Source: M55B154 sp964486725 (lineage in GTDB: Bacteria > Spirochaetota > UBA4802 > UB4802). From it: a DNA stretch of 6,187 nucleotides. Below, one piece after another: positions 1 through 5,875 of this stretch. The DNA lies in contig CAZAOK010000151.1 of assembly GCA_964486725.1 (NCBI GenBank), positions 1 to 6,187 of the forward strand. The letters run 5' to 3'. The first letter of the stretch is position 1. Every line of letters starts with the position of its first letter. Under the pieces are notes generated by a model, which saw only the letters and a list, made by a program, of their open reading frames with translations, had not been told where the DNA came from and made no database searches. The position numbers and the translations under genes were made by a program.

Positions 1-19
1 CTCCCCCATCAAGGGGGAG
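1..19. repeat. Perfect 7-bp G/C-rich hairpin at the window edge
   Basis: Bases 1-7 (CTCCCCC) are the exact reverse complement of 13-19 (GGGGGAG), around a 5-base loop. No T-run follows on the + strand. On the - strand the following bases lie outside the window, so a terminator of a leftward transcript cannot be judged. It could equally be a short palindromic interspersed repeat of the REP kind; one copy in the window cannot settle that. Confidence 0.6.
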
Positions 20-40
20 GGAGTAGCCAAATCAGATAAT

Positions 41-60
41 GGGTCACATGAATGTAACCC
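41..60. repeat. Imperfect 20-bp inverted repeat upstream of der
   Basis: The left half GGGTCACATG and right half AATGTAACCC are complementary except at one internal pair and the central pair (GGGT-x-ACAT / ATGT-x-ACCC). It lies about 80 bases upstream of the der -35 region. It could be a regulator-binding palindrome or an RNA hairpin from an upstream transcript. No function can be assigned. Confidence 0.4.
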
Positions 61-139
61 GGTATTTAATTCACCCCCATAATAGCCAATGTAACAATCA
101 ATATTTTTTGCTTGCAGAAAATCACGTTGTAAACATTCA

Positions 140-167
140 CTGACCACATACTGTATATTGCTATAAT
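140..167 (+). promoter_or_regulatory. Candidate sigma-70 extended -10 promoter for der
   Basis: A perfect TATAAT (162-167) is preceded by TGC (159-161), making an extended -10. CTGACC (140-145), 4 of 6 matches to TTGACA, sits 16 bases upstream. Transcription would start near 174, giving a leader of about 34 bases before the der ATG. A second -10-like hexamer, TACAAT, lies at 177-182. Confidence 0.6.
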
Positions 168-191
168 ATAACGCGGTACAATATAACACGC
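162..191 (+). repeat. Tandem 15-bp repeat carrying two -10-like hexamers
   Basis: Bases 162-176 and 177-191 match at 12 of 15 positions. Each copy starts with a -10-like hexamer (TATAAT, then TACAAT) followed by ATAAC. The second copy runs to within 16 bases of the der start codon. The arrangement looks like a local duplication of the promoter core and could give two transcription starts 15 bases apart. Confidence 0.5.
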
Positions 192-207
192 TTTACAGGA
201 ATAATGT

Positions 208-1521
208 ATGATCAGGGGAATACCATCAGTCAGTATCGTGGGAAGACAGAACGTGGGAAAATCCACACTCTTTAACGCGATAATTAACGAAAAGCGGGCA
301 ATCGTGGATGAGCATCCCGGCTTAACCAGGGATATATTATCATTCAGGGTGTCCTACAAGGACTATTCCTTTGAAATCAAGGACACGCCGGGGCTTGACC
401 TTGCCAAAGAATCCGAGCTTTCCGAGAACATCCTGGAAAACGCCAGGCGCCATCTTCAGCAATCTGATTTAATTCTGCTTCTGCTTGAAACACCGGCACC
501 ACGATCATTCGATGCTGACCTTGTACAACTGGTTAGAAAACTGAATGTGCCCGCCGTTGTGGCAGTCAACAAGATGGACCACCCTGAGGACATGGATAAT
601 CTCGTTAATTTTTACGAGCTTGGCATTTCTGAATTTATTCCCATTTCAGCGTTGCGAAAGAAAAACCTGCCCCTTATGATGGACAAGATTATCTCTTTTC
701 TGCCGCAAAAGAACCCAGAAGAGATACTTTCAGATCATGACATTGCCATTGTGGGCAGACCAAACTCGGGTAAATCAACCCTTCTTAATGCCTTCATCGG
801 ATATGACCGTTCAGTTGTCTCAGACATTCCCGGCACCACCCGTGATTCAGTGGATGAAATATTCAAATTCAAGGGACAAAATATACGGATTATTGATACT
901 GCCGGAATGCGAAGAAAGCGAAGGATACAGAACAGTGTTGAATACTATTCACTCAGCAGGACTATTGATTCAATAAAAAGATGTGATGTTGCCGTACATC
1001 TTATTGATGCCACCATGGGCATTACTGAAACAGATAAGAAAATTTCAGACGAGATAATCAAGGCACACAGGCCAACCATCATCGCCATAAACAAGTGGGA
1101 CGCCATTGAAAAAGACGACAAAACATTCGACAAGTTTAAAGACCGCCTTATCTTCAAGTATTACCGGGCAGCAGATTTTCCCATTATATCAATCTCCGCA
1201 TCCAACAAGACGCGAATACACAAGCTTCTTGAAACCGCGTGCGATCTGCACGAACGCGCCGAGAAACGAATCGAAACAGCAAAACTCAACAAGATGCTTG
1301 AGCAGATACAGCGTTCGCACGCCATGCCCCTTCTTGGAGATACCCTGAAAATATACTATGCCACCCAGGTGGATACAGTCCCCCCGCATATTAAATTATT
1401 TGTAAATAATCCCGAACTGTTTAAAAGGGATGTAAAAAGATTCATTGAAAAGACATTGCAGGAAAAGCTTAACTGGAAAGGCATTCCCGTAGTGCTTTCC
1501 CTGGAAGGCAAGAAAAGATAG
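208..1521 (+). CDS. der: Ribosome biogenesis GTPase Der (EngA)
   Basis: The product is a 437-residue tandem-GTPase protein, the usual length for Der, which binds the 50S subunit and is needed for its maturation. The first GTPase domain shows G1 GRQNVGKS (12-19), G3 DTPG (59-62) and G4 NKMD (121-124). The second shows G1 GRPNSGKS (183-190), TTRD (210-213), DTAG (230-233), G4 NKWD (295-298) and a G5-like SAS (330-332). A C-terminal KH-like domain follows from about 350 to the end, with the typical LFVNNPELF segment near 397-405. All nucleotide-binding motifs are intact; G1 of domain 1 has Q where P is more usual. The ATG at 208 is favoured by AGGA at 197-200 with a 7-base spacer. The gene is alone on its strand and converges on recR with 9 bases between the stop codons. 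Identification is secure. Confidence 0.97.
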   Translation: MIRGIPSVSIVGRQNVGKSTLFNAIINEKRAIVDEHPGLTRDILSFRVSYKDYSFEIKDTPGLDLAKESELSENILENARRHLQQSDLILLLLETPAPRSFDADLVQLVRKLNVPAVVAVNKMDHPEDMDNLVNFYELGISEFIPISALRKKNLPLMMDKIISFLPQKNPEEILSDHDIAIVGRPNSGKSTLLNAFIGYDRSVVSDIPGTTRDSVDEIFKFKGQNIRIIDTAGMRRKRRIQNSVEYYSLSRTIDSIKRCDVAVHLIDATMGITETDKKISDEIIKAHRPTIIAINKWDAIEKDDKTFDKFKDRLIFKYYRAADFPIISISASNKTRIHKLLETACDLHERAEKRIETAKLNKMLEQIQRSHAMPLLGDTLKIYYATQVDTVPPHIKLFVNNPELFKRDVKRFIEKTLQEKLNWKGIPVVLSLEGKKR

Positions 1522-1530
1522 CAAATTGCA

Positions 1531-2130
1531 TCACATTTCCACCCTGCCCGAAAGGGATTTTGCCAGGGTGGGTCCATCGGCAAATTCCAGGTCTGATCCC
1601 ACCGGCAAACCATGCGCGATTCTCATCACCCTGATATTCATGGGTTTCAAAATACGTGCCACATAGAGACTGGTAGCATCCCCTTCAACGGTGGGATTGG
1701 TGGCAAGGATAACCTCTTTTACTGATTGATCATTACACCGTTGAACCAGTTCGTTGATTCTCAGGTCTTCGGGGCCGATGCCATCCAGCGGGGCTATCAC
1801 CCCTCCCAGTACATGATACAATCCGCGAAAAGCCCCCGTACGTTCAATACTGATCATGTCTTCAGGCTCTTCAACTACGCAGAGAATCTCGTTATCCCTG
1901 TCGGGGCTGCTGCACACGCTGCACAGGGCGTCATCAGAAATACCCCCGCACAGTGTACATGAACGTATATTTCGCTTTAATTCAACGATAGATTCAGAAA
2001 GCCTGTCAACCTGGTCGGCCGGCATTTTAAGTATGTGAAAAGCCAGCCGGGTAGCACTTTTGTTGCCGATACCCGGAAGCCTTGAAAATTCCCGTATCAG
2101 GGAATCAAGATACTTTGAGGATGATTCCAT
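1531..2130 (-). CDS. recR: Recombination mediator protein RecR
   Basis: RecR (199 residues, normal length) works with RecF and RecO to load RecA onto SSB-coated single-stranded DNA during gap repair. In order, the sequence shows a helix-hairpin-helix region with LPGIGNKSATRLAFHIL (18-34), a four-cysteine zinc finger (C58, C61, C70, C73), a Toprim domain containing VVEEPEDM (85-92), and the conserved C-terminal segment GLPVGSDLEFAD (174-185). The ATG start at 2130 follows AAGGA (2140-2136) with a 5-base spacer. That site overlaps the ybaB stop codon, so recR is probably translated from the dnaX-ybaB transcript. It is the last gene of the leftward block. Its final codons overlap an 8-bp hairpin (1539-1571), and no T-rich terminator follows before der. 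Identification is secure. Confidence 0.97.
   Translation of the reverse strand: MESSSKYLDSLIREFSRLPGIGNKSATRLAFHILKMPADQVDRLSESIVELKRNIRSCTLCGGISDDALCSVCSSPDRDNEILCVVEEPEDMISIERTGAFRGLYHVLGGVIAPLDGIGPEDLRINELVQRCNDQSVKEVILATNPTVEGDATSLYVARILKPMNIRVMRIAHGLPVGSDLEFADGPTLAKSLSGRVEM
1539..1571. other. 8-bp perfect hairpin at the convergent der/recR ends
   Basis: CCACCCTG (1539-1546) pairs exactly with CAGGGTGG (1564-1571). Inside the loop, CCC-GAAA-GGG (1547-1556) can form a second small hairpin with a GNRA-type tetraloop. The structure lies 17 bases after the der stop codon and within the last codons of recR. Neither strand has a T-run after the stem, so it is not a standard intrinsic terminator. 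It may pause polymerase or protect the der mRNA 3' end, but that role is inferred. Confidence 0.5.
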
Positions 2131-2138
2131 TTATATCC

Positions 2139-2462
2139 TTATTTCAACATATCTGTCAGGCCAGGGATATTCATACCACCGGTTAGCTTGGACATTTCAC
2201 CAGCCGCGTACTCTTTGCTCTTTTCCATCGCATCATTTATTGTGGCAAGTATACTTTTTTCAAGCTTCCTTGAGTCACCTTCTTGAAACACAGCAGGATC
2301 AATTTTAATATCAACTATCTTGTATTCGCCGTTAACCACAACTTTCACGTAACCATCCGCGCTTTCGGCTGAAGATTCCATTTTTTTTAATTTTTTCTGC
2401 ATGCTTTTGAATTCACGCTGCAACTTCATTATGTTCCCCAGATCGCCCATTCCTTTAAGCAT
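2139..2462 (-). CDS. ybaB: YbaB/EbfC family nucleoid-associated protein
   Basis: This is a 107-residue protein of the YbaB/EbfC family, small DNA-binding dimers found next to dnaX and recR in many bacteria. An N-terminal, lysine-rich, probably coiled helix (about 8-32, with QREFKSMQKKLKKM) leads into the conserved beta region with VVVNGEYKIVDIKIDPA (42-58). A second helix follows (about 66-90), and the tail is glycine- and methionine-rich (GGMNIPGL). The ATG overlaps the dnaX stop codon by one base (TAATG). AAAGGAG (2479-2473) lies about 10 bases upstream inside dnaX, which points to translational coupling. In E. coli the order dnaX-ybaB-recR is the same. The family is known to bind DNA; a specific regulatory or repair role here is not shown by the sequence. 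Confidence 0.95.
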   Translation of the reverse strand: MLKGMGDLGNIMKLQREFKSMQKKLKKMESSAESADGYVKVVVNGEYKIVDIKIDPAVFQEGDSRKLEKSILATINDAMEKSKEYAAGEMSKLTGGMNIPGLTDMLK

Positions 2463-4126
2463 TATTCATTTTCTCCTTTATCAATAATTTCACCTTCAAA
2501 GATAGTCACTATTTTGTCAACCATCGGGTTGGTGGGTTTCTCAAGTACCTCGGTATCACGAAGCATTATGGCTTCAGGTGGGGGAGCATCCTCCATTACT
2601 GGCTCAACAGCATCTTTTGACATGTCCCCTGCCTGCACCTTTACCGCAATATCTCGTCGTATTCTCTTTCCAAGTTCATCCTTTATGAAATTGATATCCC
2701 TGTTGTCAAGCATTCTGCGATAGTAATCGTTATCCCCTTTACCACTGAACTCTATACTGAGGACACCGTTATTAAATAAAACCCGGGCATTGGCAAGTTT
2801 GAAAAAAAGGTAGGATTTTTCTTCCTTAATTATACTCAGCAGATCGTCCCACTGACTCATCACGAAGGCTGGATCAGCATCACCTTTGTCTGCGTCATCC
2901 TGTTTCGTTTTTTCACTTACGGGATACTCATTTTTCCGTGTTCTTTTTTTTTTATCATCCACGTGCGAAGCGACCGTGTTTGTTTCATTGCCGCTTGCAT
3001 TTTCGATTTTCTGTATAATTTCCGCGAGGGTAGGATTCTTTATGACAGCAATAATATCCAGAAGAAACATCTCGACCAGAACCTGTTCGTTTACCGCGTA
3101 CCGGAGCTCATGTTGCAGCTCATTAAGCATTTTGAAGATTATACTCAACTCTTCATCCTGGTAAAGGTCCAGGGTCTTTTGCAGCATGGCATACTCTTCT
3201 TGCGAATACCCCATGAGAGAATTAACATCAACCCCATGATGAATCAGCCGAAGGGCCCTGGCAACCTCGGAAAAGCCGGAAATATAATGAGGGATATCCA
3301 TGCCGATGGTAAACACCCGTTCAATTTCACCAAGCACAGCGAGGGCATCACCATCATGTAAATATTGTAACAGGGAACAATAACTTTCAAGGGGAACCAG
3401 CCCAAGTAAAGACAGAATGTCCTCTTCTTTTATCGAACCATCTGAAAAAGAAAGCACCTGGTCCAGTATTGACTGGGCATCCCTCATGGAGCCACCCGAT
3501 GACCTGGCAATAGGATACAATGCCGAAGAATCGATAGAATAGCTTTCACTTGATATAATTAACTTCAGATGATCAACGATGGCCCCAATTGAAATCTTTT
3601 TAAAAAAATATTTCTGACATCTTGAAAGAATGGTATCAGGGATCTGGTGAATCTCGGTGGTGGCAAAAATGAACACAACATGTGACGGGGGTTCTTCAAG
3701 AGTTTTCAGCAAGGCATTAAATGCTGATTTGGACAGCATATGTACTTCATCGATAATGTACACCTTGTAGCGGGCTTTCAACGGCGCAGAATTCACGTTC
3801 TCACGAAGTTCCCGTATGTTATCCACACCGGTATTCGACGCACCGTCAATCTCCACCACGTCAAAGGCCATGCCATCACGTATTTCTGTACAATTTTCAC
3901 ATACACCGCATGGTGAAGGTGTCGGCCCTTCCTTGCAGTTCAATGCACGGGCCAGTATCCTGGCCATGGTTGTTTTTCCCACCCCCCGGGGTCCGGCAAA
4001 CAGGTATGCATGGGAAATCCTGTCCTGCCGAATACTGTTTTGCAGGGTTGTTGATATATGGTCCTGGTAGACCACTTCATCAAATGTTTTGGGACGCCAT
4101 TTCCTGGCTATTATCTGGTATGTCAT
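2462..4126 (-). CDS. dnaX: DNA polymerase III clamp-loader subunits gamma/tau (DnaX)
   Basis: DnaX is the AAA+ ATPase of the clamp loader that opens the beta clamp and tethers the replicative polymerase. The 554-residue product shows Walker A GPRGVGKT (45-52), a zinc module (C64, C73, C76, C79), Walker B DEVH (126-129), the SRC motif (168-170) and sensor-2 GSMRDA (212-217). The helical collar domain runs to about 365. A charged linker (about 377-415) and a tau-type C-terminal region follow, ending with NPMVDKIVTIFEGEI. The ATG at 4126 is preceded in frame by TAA eight codons upstream (4150-4148), with no good start between. No clear Shine-Dalgarno sequence is visible before it. The start lies 44 bases after tRNA-Ser(GGA) with no terminator between, and the stop overlaps the ybaB start. 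Codons 392-395 contain an A10 run that could give a shorter gamma-like product of about 399-402 residues. Confidence 0.97.
   Translation of the reverse strand: MTYQIIARKWRPKTFDEVVYQDHISTTLQNSIRQDRISHAYLFAGPRGVGKTTMARILARALNCKEGPTPSPCGVCENCTEIRDGMAFDVVEIDGASNTGVDNIRELRENVNSAPLKARYKVYIIDEVHMLSKSAFNALLKTLEEPPSHVVFIFATTEIHQIPDTILSRCQKYFFKKISIGAIVDHLKLIISSESYSIDSSALYPIARSSGGSMRDAQSILDQVLSFSDGSIKEEDILSLLGLVPLESYCSLLQYLHDGDALAVLGEIERVFTIGMDIPHYISGFSEVARALRLIHHGVDVNSLMGYSQEEYAMLQKTLDLYQDEELSIIFKMLNELQHELRYAVNEQVLVEMFLLDIIAVIKNPTLAEIIQKIENASGNETNTVASHVDDKKKRTRKNEYPVSEKTKQDDADKGDADPAFVMSQWDDLLSIIKEEKSYLFFKLANARVLFNNGVLSIEFSGKGDNDYYRRMLDNRDINFIKDELGKRIRRDIAVKVQAGDMSKDAVEPVMEDAPPPEAIMLRDTEVLEKPTNPMVDKIVTIFEGEIIDKGENE
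2944..2953 (-). other. A10 slippery run in dnaX, candidate gamma/tau frameshift or slippage site
   Basis: On the coding strand ten consecutive A residues span codons 392-395 of dnaX, read as AAA AAA AAA AGA. This contains an in-frame A AAA AAA heptamer. A -1 shift, or one added A in the mRNA, gives K-N-T-E-K and then TGA at 2930-2928, a 399-residue product. Loss of one A gives E-H-G-K-M-S-I-P and then TAA at 2919-2917, a 402-residue product. The site falls just after the collar domain, where E. coli (ribosomal frameshift) and Thermus thermophilus (transcriptional slippage on an A run) produce gamma-type proteins. The downstream 4-bp inverted repeat ACGG/CCGT is weak. Confidence 0.6.
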
Positions 4127-4170
4127 ATTATTAACGGGATCGCCCAGTTATTACGTCTTAATTTTTAATT

Positions 4171-4255
<85 letters not shown>

Positions 4256-4268
4256 ATTTACTTTCTGG

Positions 4269-4283
4269 CCCGTTTTTTACGGG
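4269..4283. other. Small hairpin in the spacer between the two tRNA genes
   Basis: CCCGT (4269-4273) and ACGGG (4279-4283) form a 5-bp stem around a five-base homopolymer loop (T on the + strand, A in the leftward transcript). No T-run follows in the leftward direction, so it does not look like a terminator. It may be a spacer structure in the tRNA precursor. GGCCC/GGGCC pairing across the spacer is an alternative fold. Confidence 0.35.
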
Positions 4284-4311
4284 GTACTTCTTAAGTCAAC
4301 AGGGCCGGAAT

Positions 4312-4397
4312 CGGAGAGAGAGGGATTCGAACCCTCGGAGGGCAGAACCCTCAACGGTTTTCGAGACCGCCCCTTTCGACCGCTCAGGCATCTCTCC
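4312..4397 (-). tRNA. tRNA-Ser, anticodon CGA
   Basis: The 86-base cloverleaf has acceptor stem GGAGAGA/TCTCTCC with discriminator G, D stem CCT/AGG and anticodon stem GCGGT/ACCGT, which includes one G-U pair. The loop CTCGAAA places CGA at 4363-4361, which reads UCG. A class II variable arm (GAGGG, loop TTCTG, CCCTC) and T arm GAGGG-TTCGAAT-CCCTC follow. CCA is not encoded. It starts 52 bases after the adk stop codon and is the first of two tandem serine tRNAs. Confidence 0.96.
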
Positions 4398-4410
4398 TGC
4401 TGACGTGATA

Positions 4411-4441
4411 TTGATATTCCCGTTCTGCTGCTATTTGTAAA
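4411..4441 (-). promoter_or_regulatory. Weak candidate promoter for the tandem tRNA-Ser genes
   Basis: On the - strand TTTACA (4441-4436, 5 of 6 matches to TTGACA) is followed after 19 bases by TATCAA (4416-4411, 4 of 6 matches to TATAAT). A start would fall a few bases before the tRNA-Ser(CGA) 5' end. The spacing is longer than ideal. The tRNAs may equally be read through from adk, since no terminator is visible after adk. Confidence 0.25.
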
Positions 4442-4449
4442 GTATTTTT

Positions 4450-5097
4450 TTATTCAGCTACCCTACCGGATATTTCTTCAACTACAGTTTTCGCGTCCAG
4501 GGATGGTACCGACATAAAACAGTCCCGTGATGAATAGAACTGTATCAACGGCTCAGTTTGTTCATGATATGTACGTAACCGCTCATTAATTGCCTTTTCT
4601 GTCTCGTCATCACGCTGTATAAGCGTACTGCCGCATTTGTCACATACTCCCTCTTTTTTTGGGGGCTTCGAGATCATGTTGTAAATTGCCTGGCAATCCG
4701 AATTCGAACAGGTACGTCGGCTTGTAAGTCTCCTGACGATAATATCCTCGGGTACTTCCAGGTTTACCACGGTATCAAGTTCAAGCCCCAGCCTCTCAAG
4801 GAGATCATCGAGTTGTTCGGCCTGCGGTATGGTACGGGGAAATCCATCCAGTATGAAACCTTTCTCACAATCGTCATCCTGCAGACGTTTTTCCATTATT
4901 TTCATGATAACCTTGTCAGGCACCAGTTTTCCGGCATGCATGTACGCCTCAGCTTCTTTACCCACATCGGTACCCTGCTGCACCGCCCCGCGCAGAATAT
5001 CTCCTGTTGATATCTGTGGAATTCCATACTCTTTAACCAGCAATTCCGACACGGTACCTTTACCCGCACCTGGTGGGCCAAGCAGTATTATATTCAT
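4450..5097 (-). CDS. adk: Adenylate kinase (four-cysteine lid type)
   Basis: Adenylate kinase (215 residues, long-lid bacterial form) interconverts ATP plus AMP and two ADP in the cytoplasm. The sequence shows P-loop GPPGAGKGT (7-15), AMP-binding STGDILR (30-36), DGFPRT (84-89) with R88, and a lid domain (about 127-164) bearing C130, C135, C152 and C155. The last two form the usual CDKC pair. The first pair is spaced C-x4-C where C-x2-C is more common. Catalytic arginines R162 (in QRDDE) and R173 are present. The ATG at 5097 is supported by AGAGG (5109-5105) with a 7-base spacer. adk lies 39 bases after ndk and 52 bases before tRNA-Ser(CGA), all on one strand without a terminator. The lid codons include an A7 run (from 4660), which is presumably just lysine coding. 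Zinc binding by the lid is inferred from the cysteines. Confidence 0.97.
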   Translation of the reverse strand: MNIILLGPPGAGKGTVSELLVKEYGIPQISTGDILRGAVQQGTDVGKEAEAYMHAGKLVPDKVIMKIMEKRLQDDDCEKGFILDGFPRTIPQAEQLDDLLERLGLELDTVVNLEVPEDIIVRRLTSRRTCSNSDCQAIYNMISKPPKKEGVCDKCGSTLIQRDDETEKAINERLRTYHEQTEPLIQFYSSRDCFMSVPSLDAKTVVEEISGRVAE

Positions 5098-5136
5098 ATA
5101 ATTACCTCTTTTTTTATTAATCCGGGGTATTAACAG

Positions 5137-5643
5137 CTATACCCACTCACGCATCCTGACCTCGCTGAGCAATACTTCTTTGCTTGGGTATATTTCTTCA
5201 ACGATCTCATCAGGTCTGAACCACAGCTTGATTTCCTTTTCAGCATCTTCAGAGCTTGATGACGCGTGCACCACGTTTTCGAAAACGCCCGATGTGGTTA
5301 TCCTGCCATACGCTCCCCTGATACTTACAGGGTTGGCATTTTCAGGATTTGTATCACCCACGATGTCCCTGATTTTTTGAATTGCATCATCTCCCTGGTA
5401 CACGAAAGCAGCTACACGATGTGTATTGTGAAGATCCCCCATAATGTACTGGATAAGTTCTTCAAAAAAAGGCCTGCCCTGAAGATGTTCATAATGCGTT
5501 TCAGCCAGTTCCCTTGATACGTTTACTACCTTTGCGCCAATGATAACCAGCTTTGCTTCTGACAACCTGGAAAGAATATTTCCCGTAAGGGACTTCTTCA
5601 GCCCATCTGGTTTTACCAGCACCAGTGTCTGTTCTAAGGCCAT
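5137..5643 (-). CDS. ndk: Nucleoside diphosphate kinase, long form
   Basis: Ndk transfers the gamma phosphate of ATP to (d)NDPs through a phosphohistidine. The start used here is the ATG at 5643 (168 residues). AGAGG (5656-5652) lies 8 bases upstream, and MALEQTLVLVKPDG matches the family N-terminus. A GTG at 5652 in the same frame overlaps that ribosome site and would add only three residues. Visible active-site residues are K11, Y51, F59, R109 (in PVSIRG) and the catalytic H126 (in NVVHAS, where NVVHGS is more usual). Two features differ from the classical 140-150 residue enzyme. One is about five extra residues after YIMG (DLHNTH region, 70-75). The other is a C-terminal extension (about 144-168) ending in VRMREWV. 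The active site looks intact, so it is probably functional. It is the first gene of the leftward block, followed by adk after 39 bases. Confidence 0.95.
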   Translation of the reverse strand: MALEQTLVLVKPDGLKKSLTGNILSRLSEAKLVIIGAKVVNVSRELAETHYEHLQGRPFFEELIQYIMGDLHNTHRVAAFVYQGDDAIQKIRDIVGDTNPENANPVSIRGAYGRITTSGVFENVVHASSSSEDAEKEIKLWFRPDEIVEEIYPSKEVLLSEVRMREWV

Positions 5644-5668
5644 TCGGATCACCTCTTCTTTTTGTTTA

Positions 5669-5695
5669 TCTATAATATATATAACCCCGTGTCAT
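5669..5695 (-). promoter_or_regulatory. Candidate promoter for ndk
   Basis: On the - strand ATGACA (5695-5690, 5 of 6 matches to TTGACA) is followed after 15 bases by TATAGA (5674-5669, 4 of 6 matches to TATAAT) in a TA-rich stretch. It lies just upstream of the ndk ribosome binding site and downstream of the zinc-ribbon terminator. The spacer is short and the TA-rich tract allows other -10 choices, so exact positions are uncertain. Confidence 0.4.
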
Positions 5696-5807
5696 TAAAC
5701 CGTTATTTTTCTGTTCCACCAACTACACGGTAATAACCGGGGTACTGTACACATGTGCAAGAAAAATATATTATTTTTGCCAGATCCTGGGAAGAAATAG
5801 GATATAT

Positions 5808-5834
5808 AAAAAAGACCCTTTATCAGAGTCTTTT
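5808..5834 (-). terminator. Intrinsic terminator of the zinc-ribbon gene
   Basis: In leftward transcription AAAAGAC (5834-5828) pairs with GTCTTTT (5816-5810). The stem extends inward through one G-U and two further pairs to a 5-base loop. A run of six T ends at 5808. It begins 41 bases after the zinc-ribbon stop codon and separates that gene from ndk. Confidence 0.8.
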
Positions 5835-5875
5835 AAAGCATGTATAGTAACTCATTAAATCTATGACAATATTTT

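Noticed and set aside
1..60. CRISPR-like or phase-variable array at the left edge
   Set aside because: The repeats are two copies of short words at uneven spacing, with no regular repeat-spacer structure.
66..266. Open frame of 66 codons on the - strand across the der promoter and start
   Set aside because: It overlaps the strong der promoter and start region, has no recognisable domain and no ribosome site, and its composition looks like translated AT-rich intergenic DNA.
4127..4170. SRP (4.5S/scr) RNA gene between tRNA-Ser and dnaX, as in some Bacillus genomes
   Set aside because: Only 44 bases are available and no GGAAGCAGCC-type core is present.
4654..4665. A7 run in adk as a second programmed frameshift site
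   Set aside because: The run encodes conserved lid residues (PPKKEG), is shorter than the dnaX run and would only truncate the enzyme within its catalytic lid; no known biology supports it.
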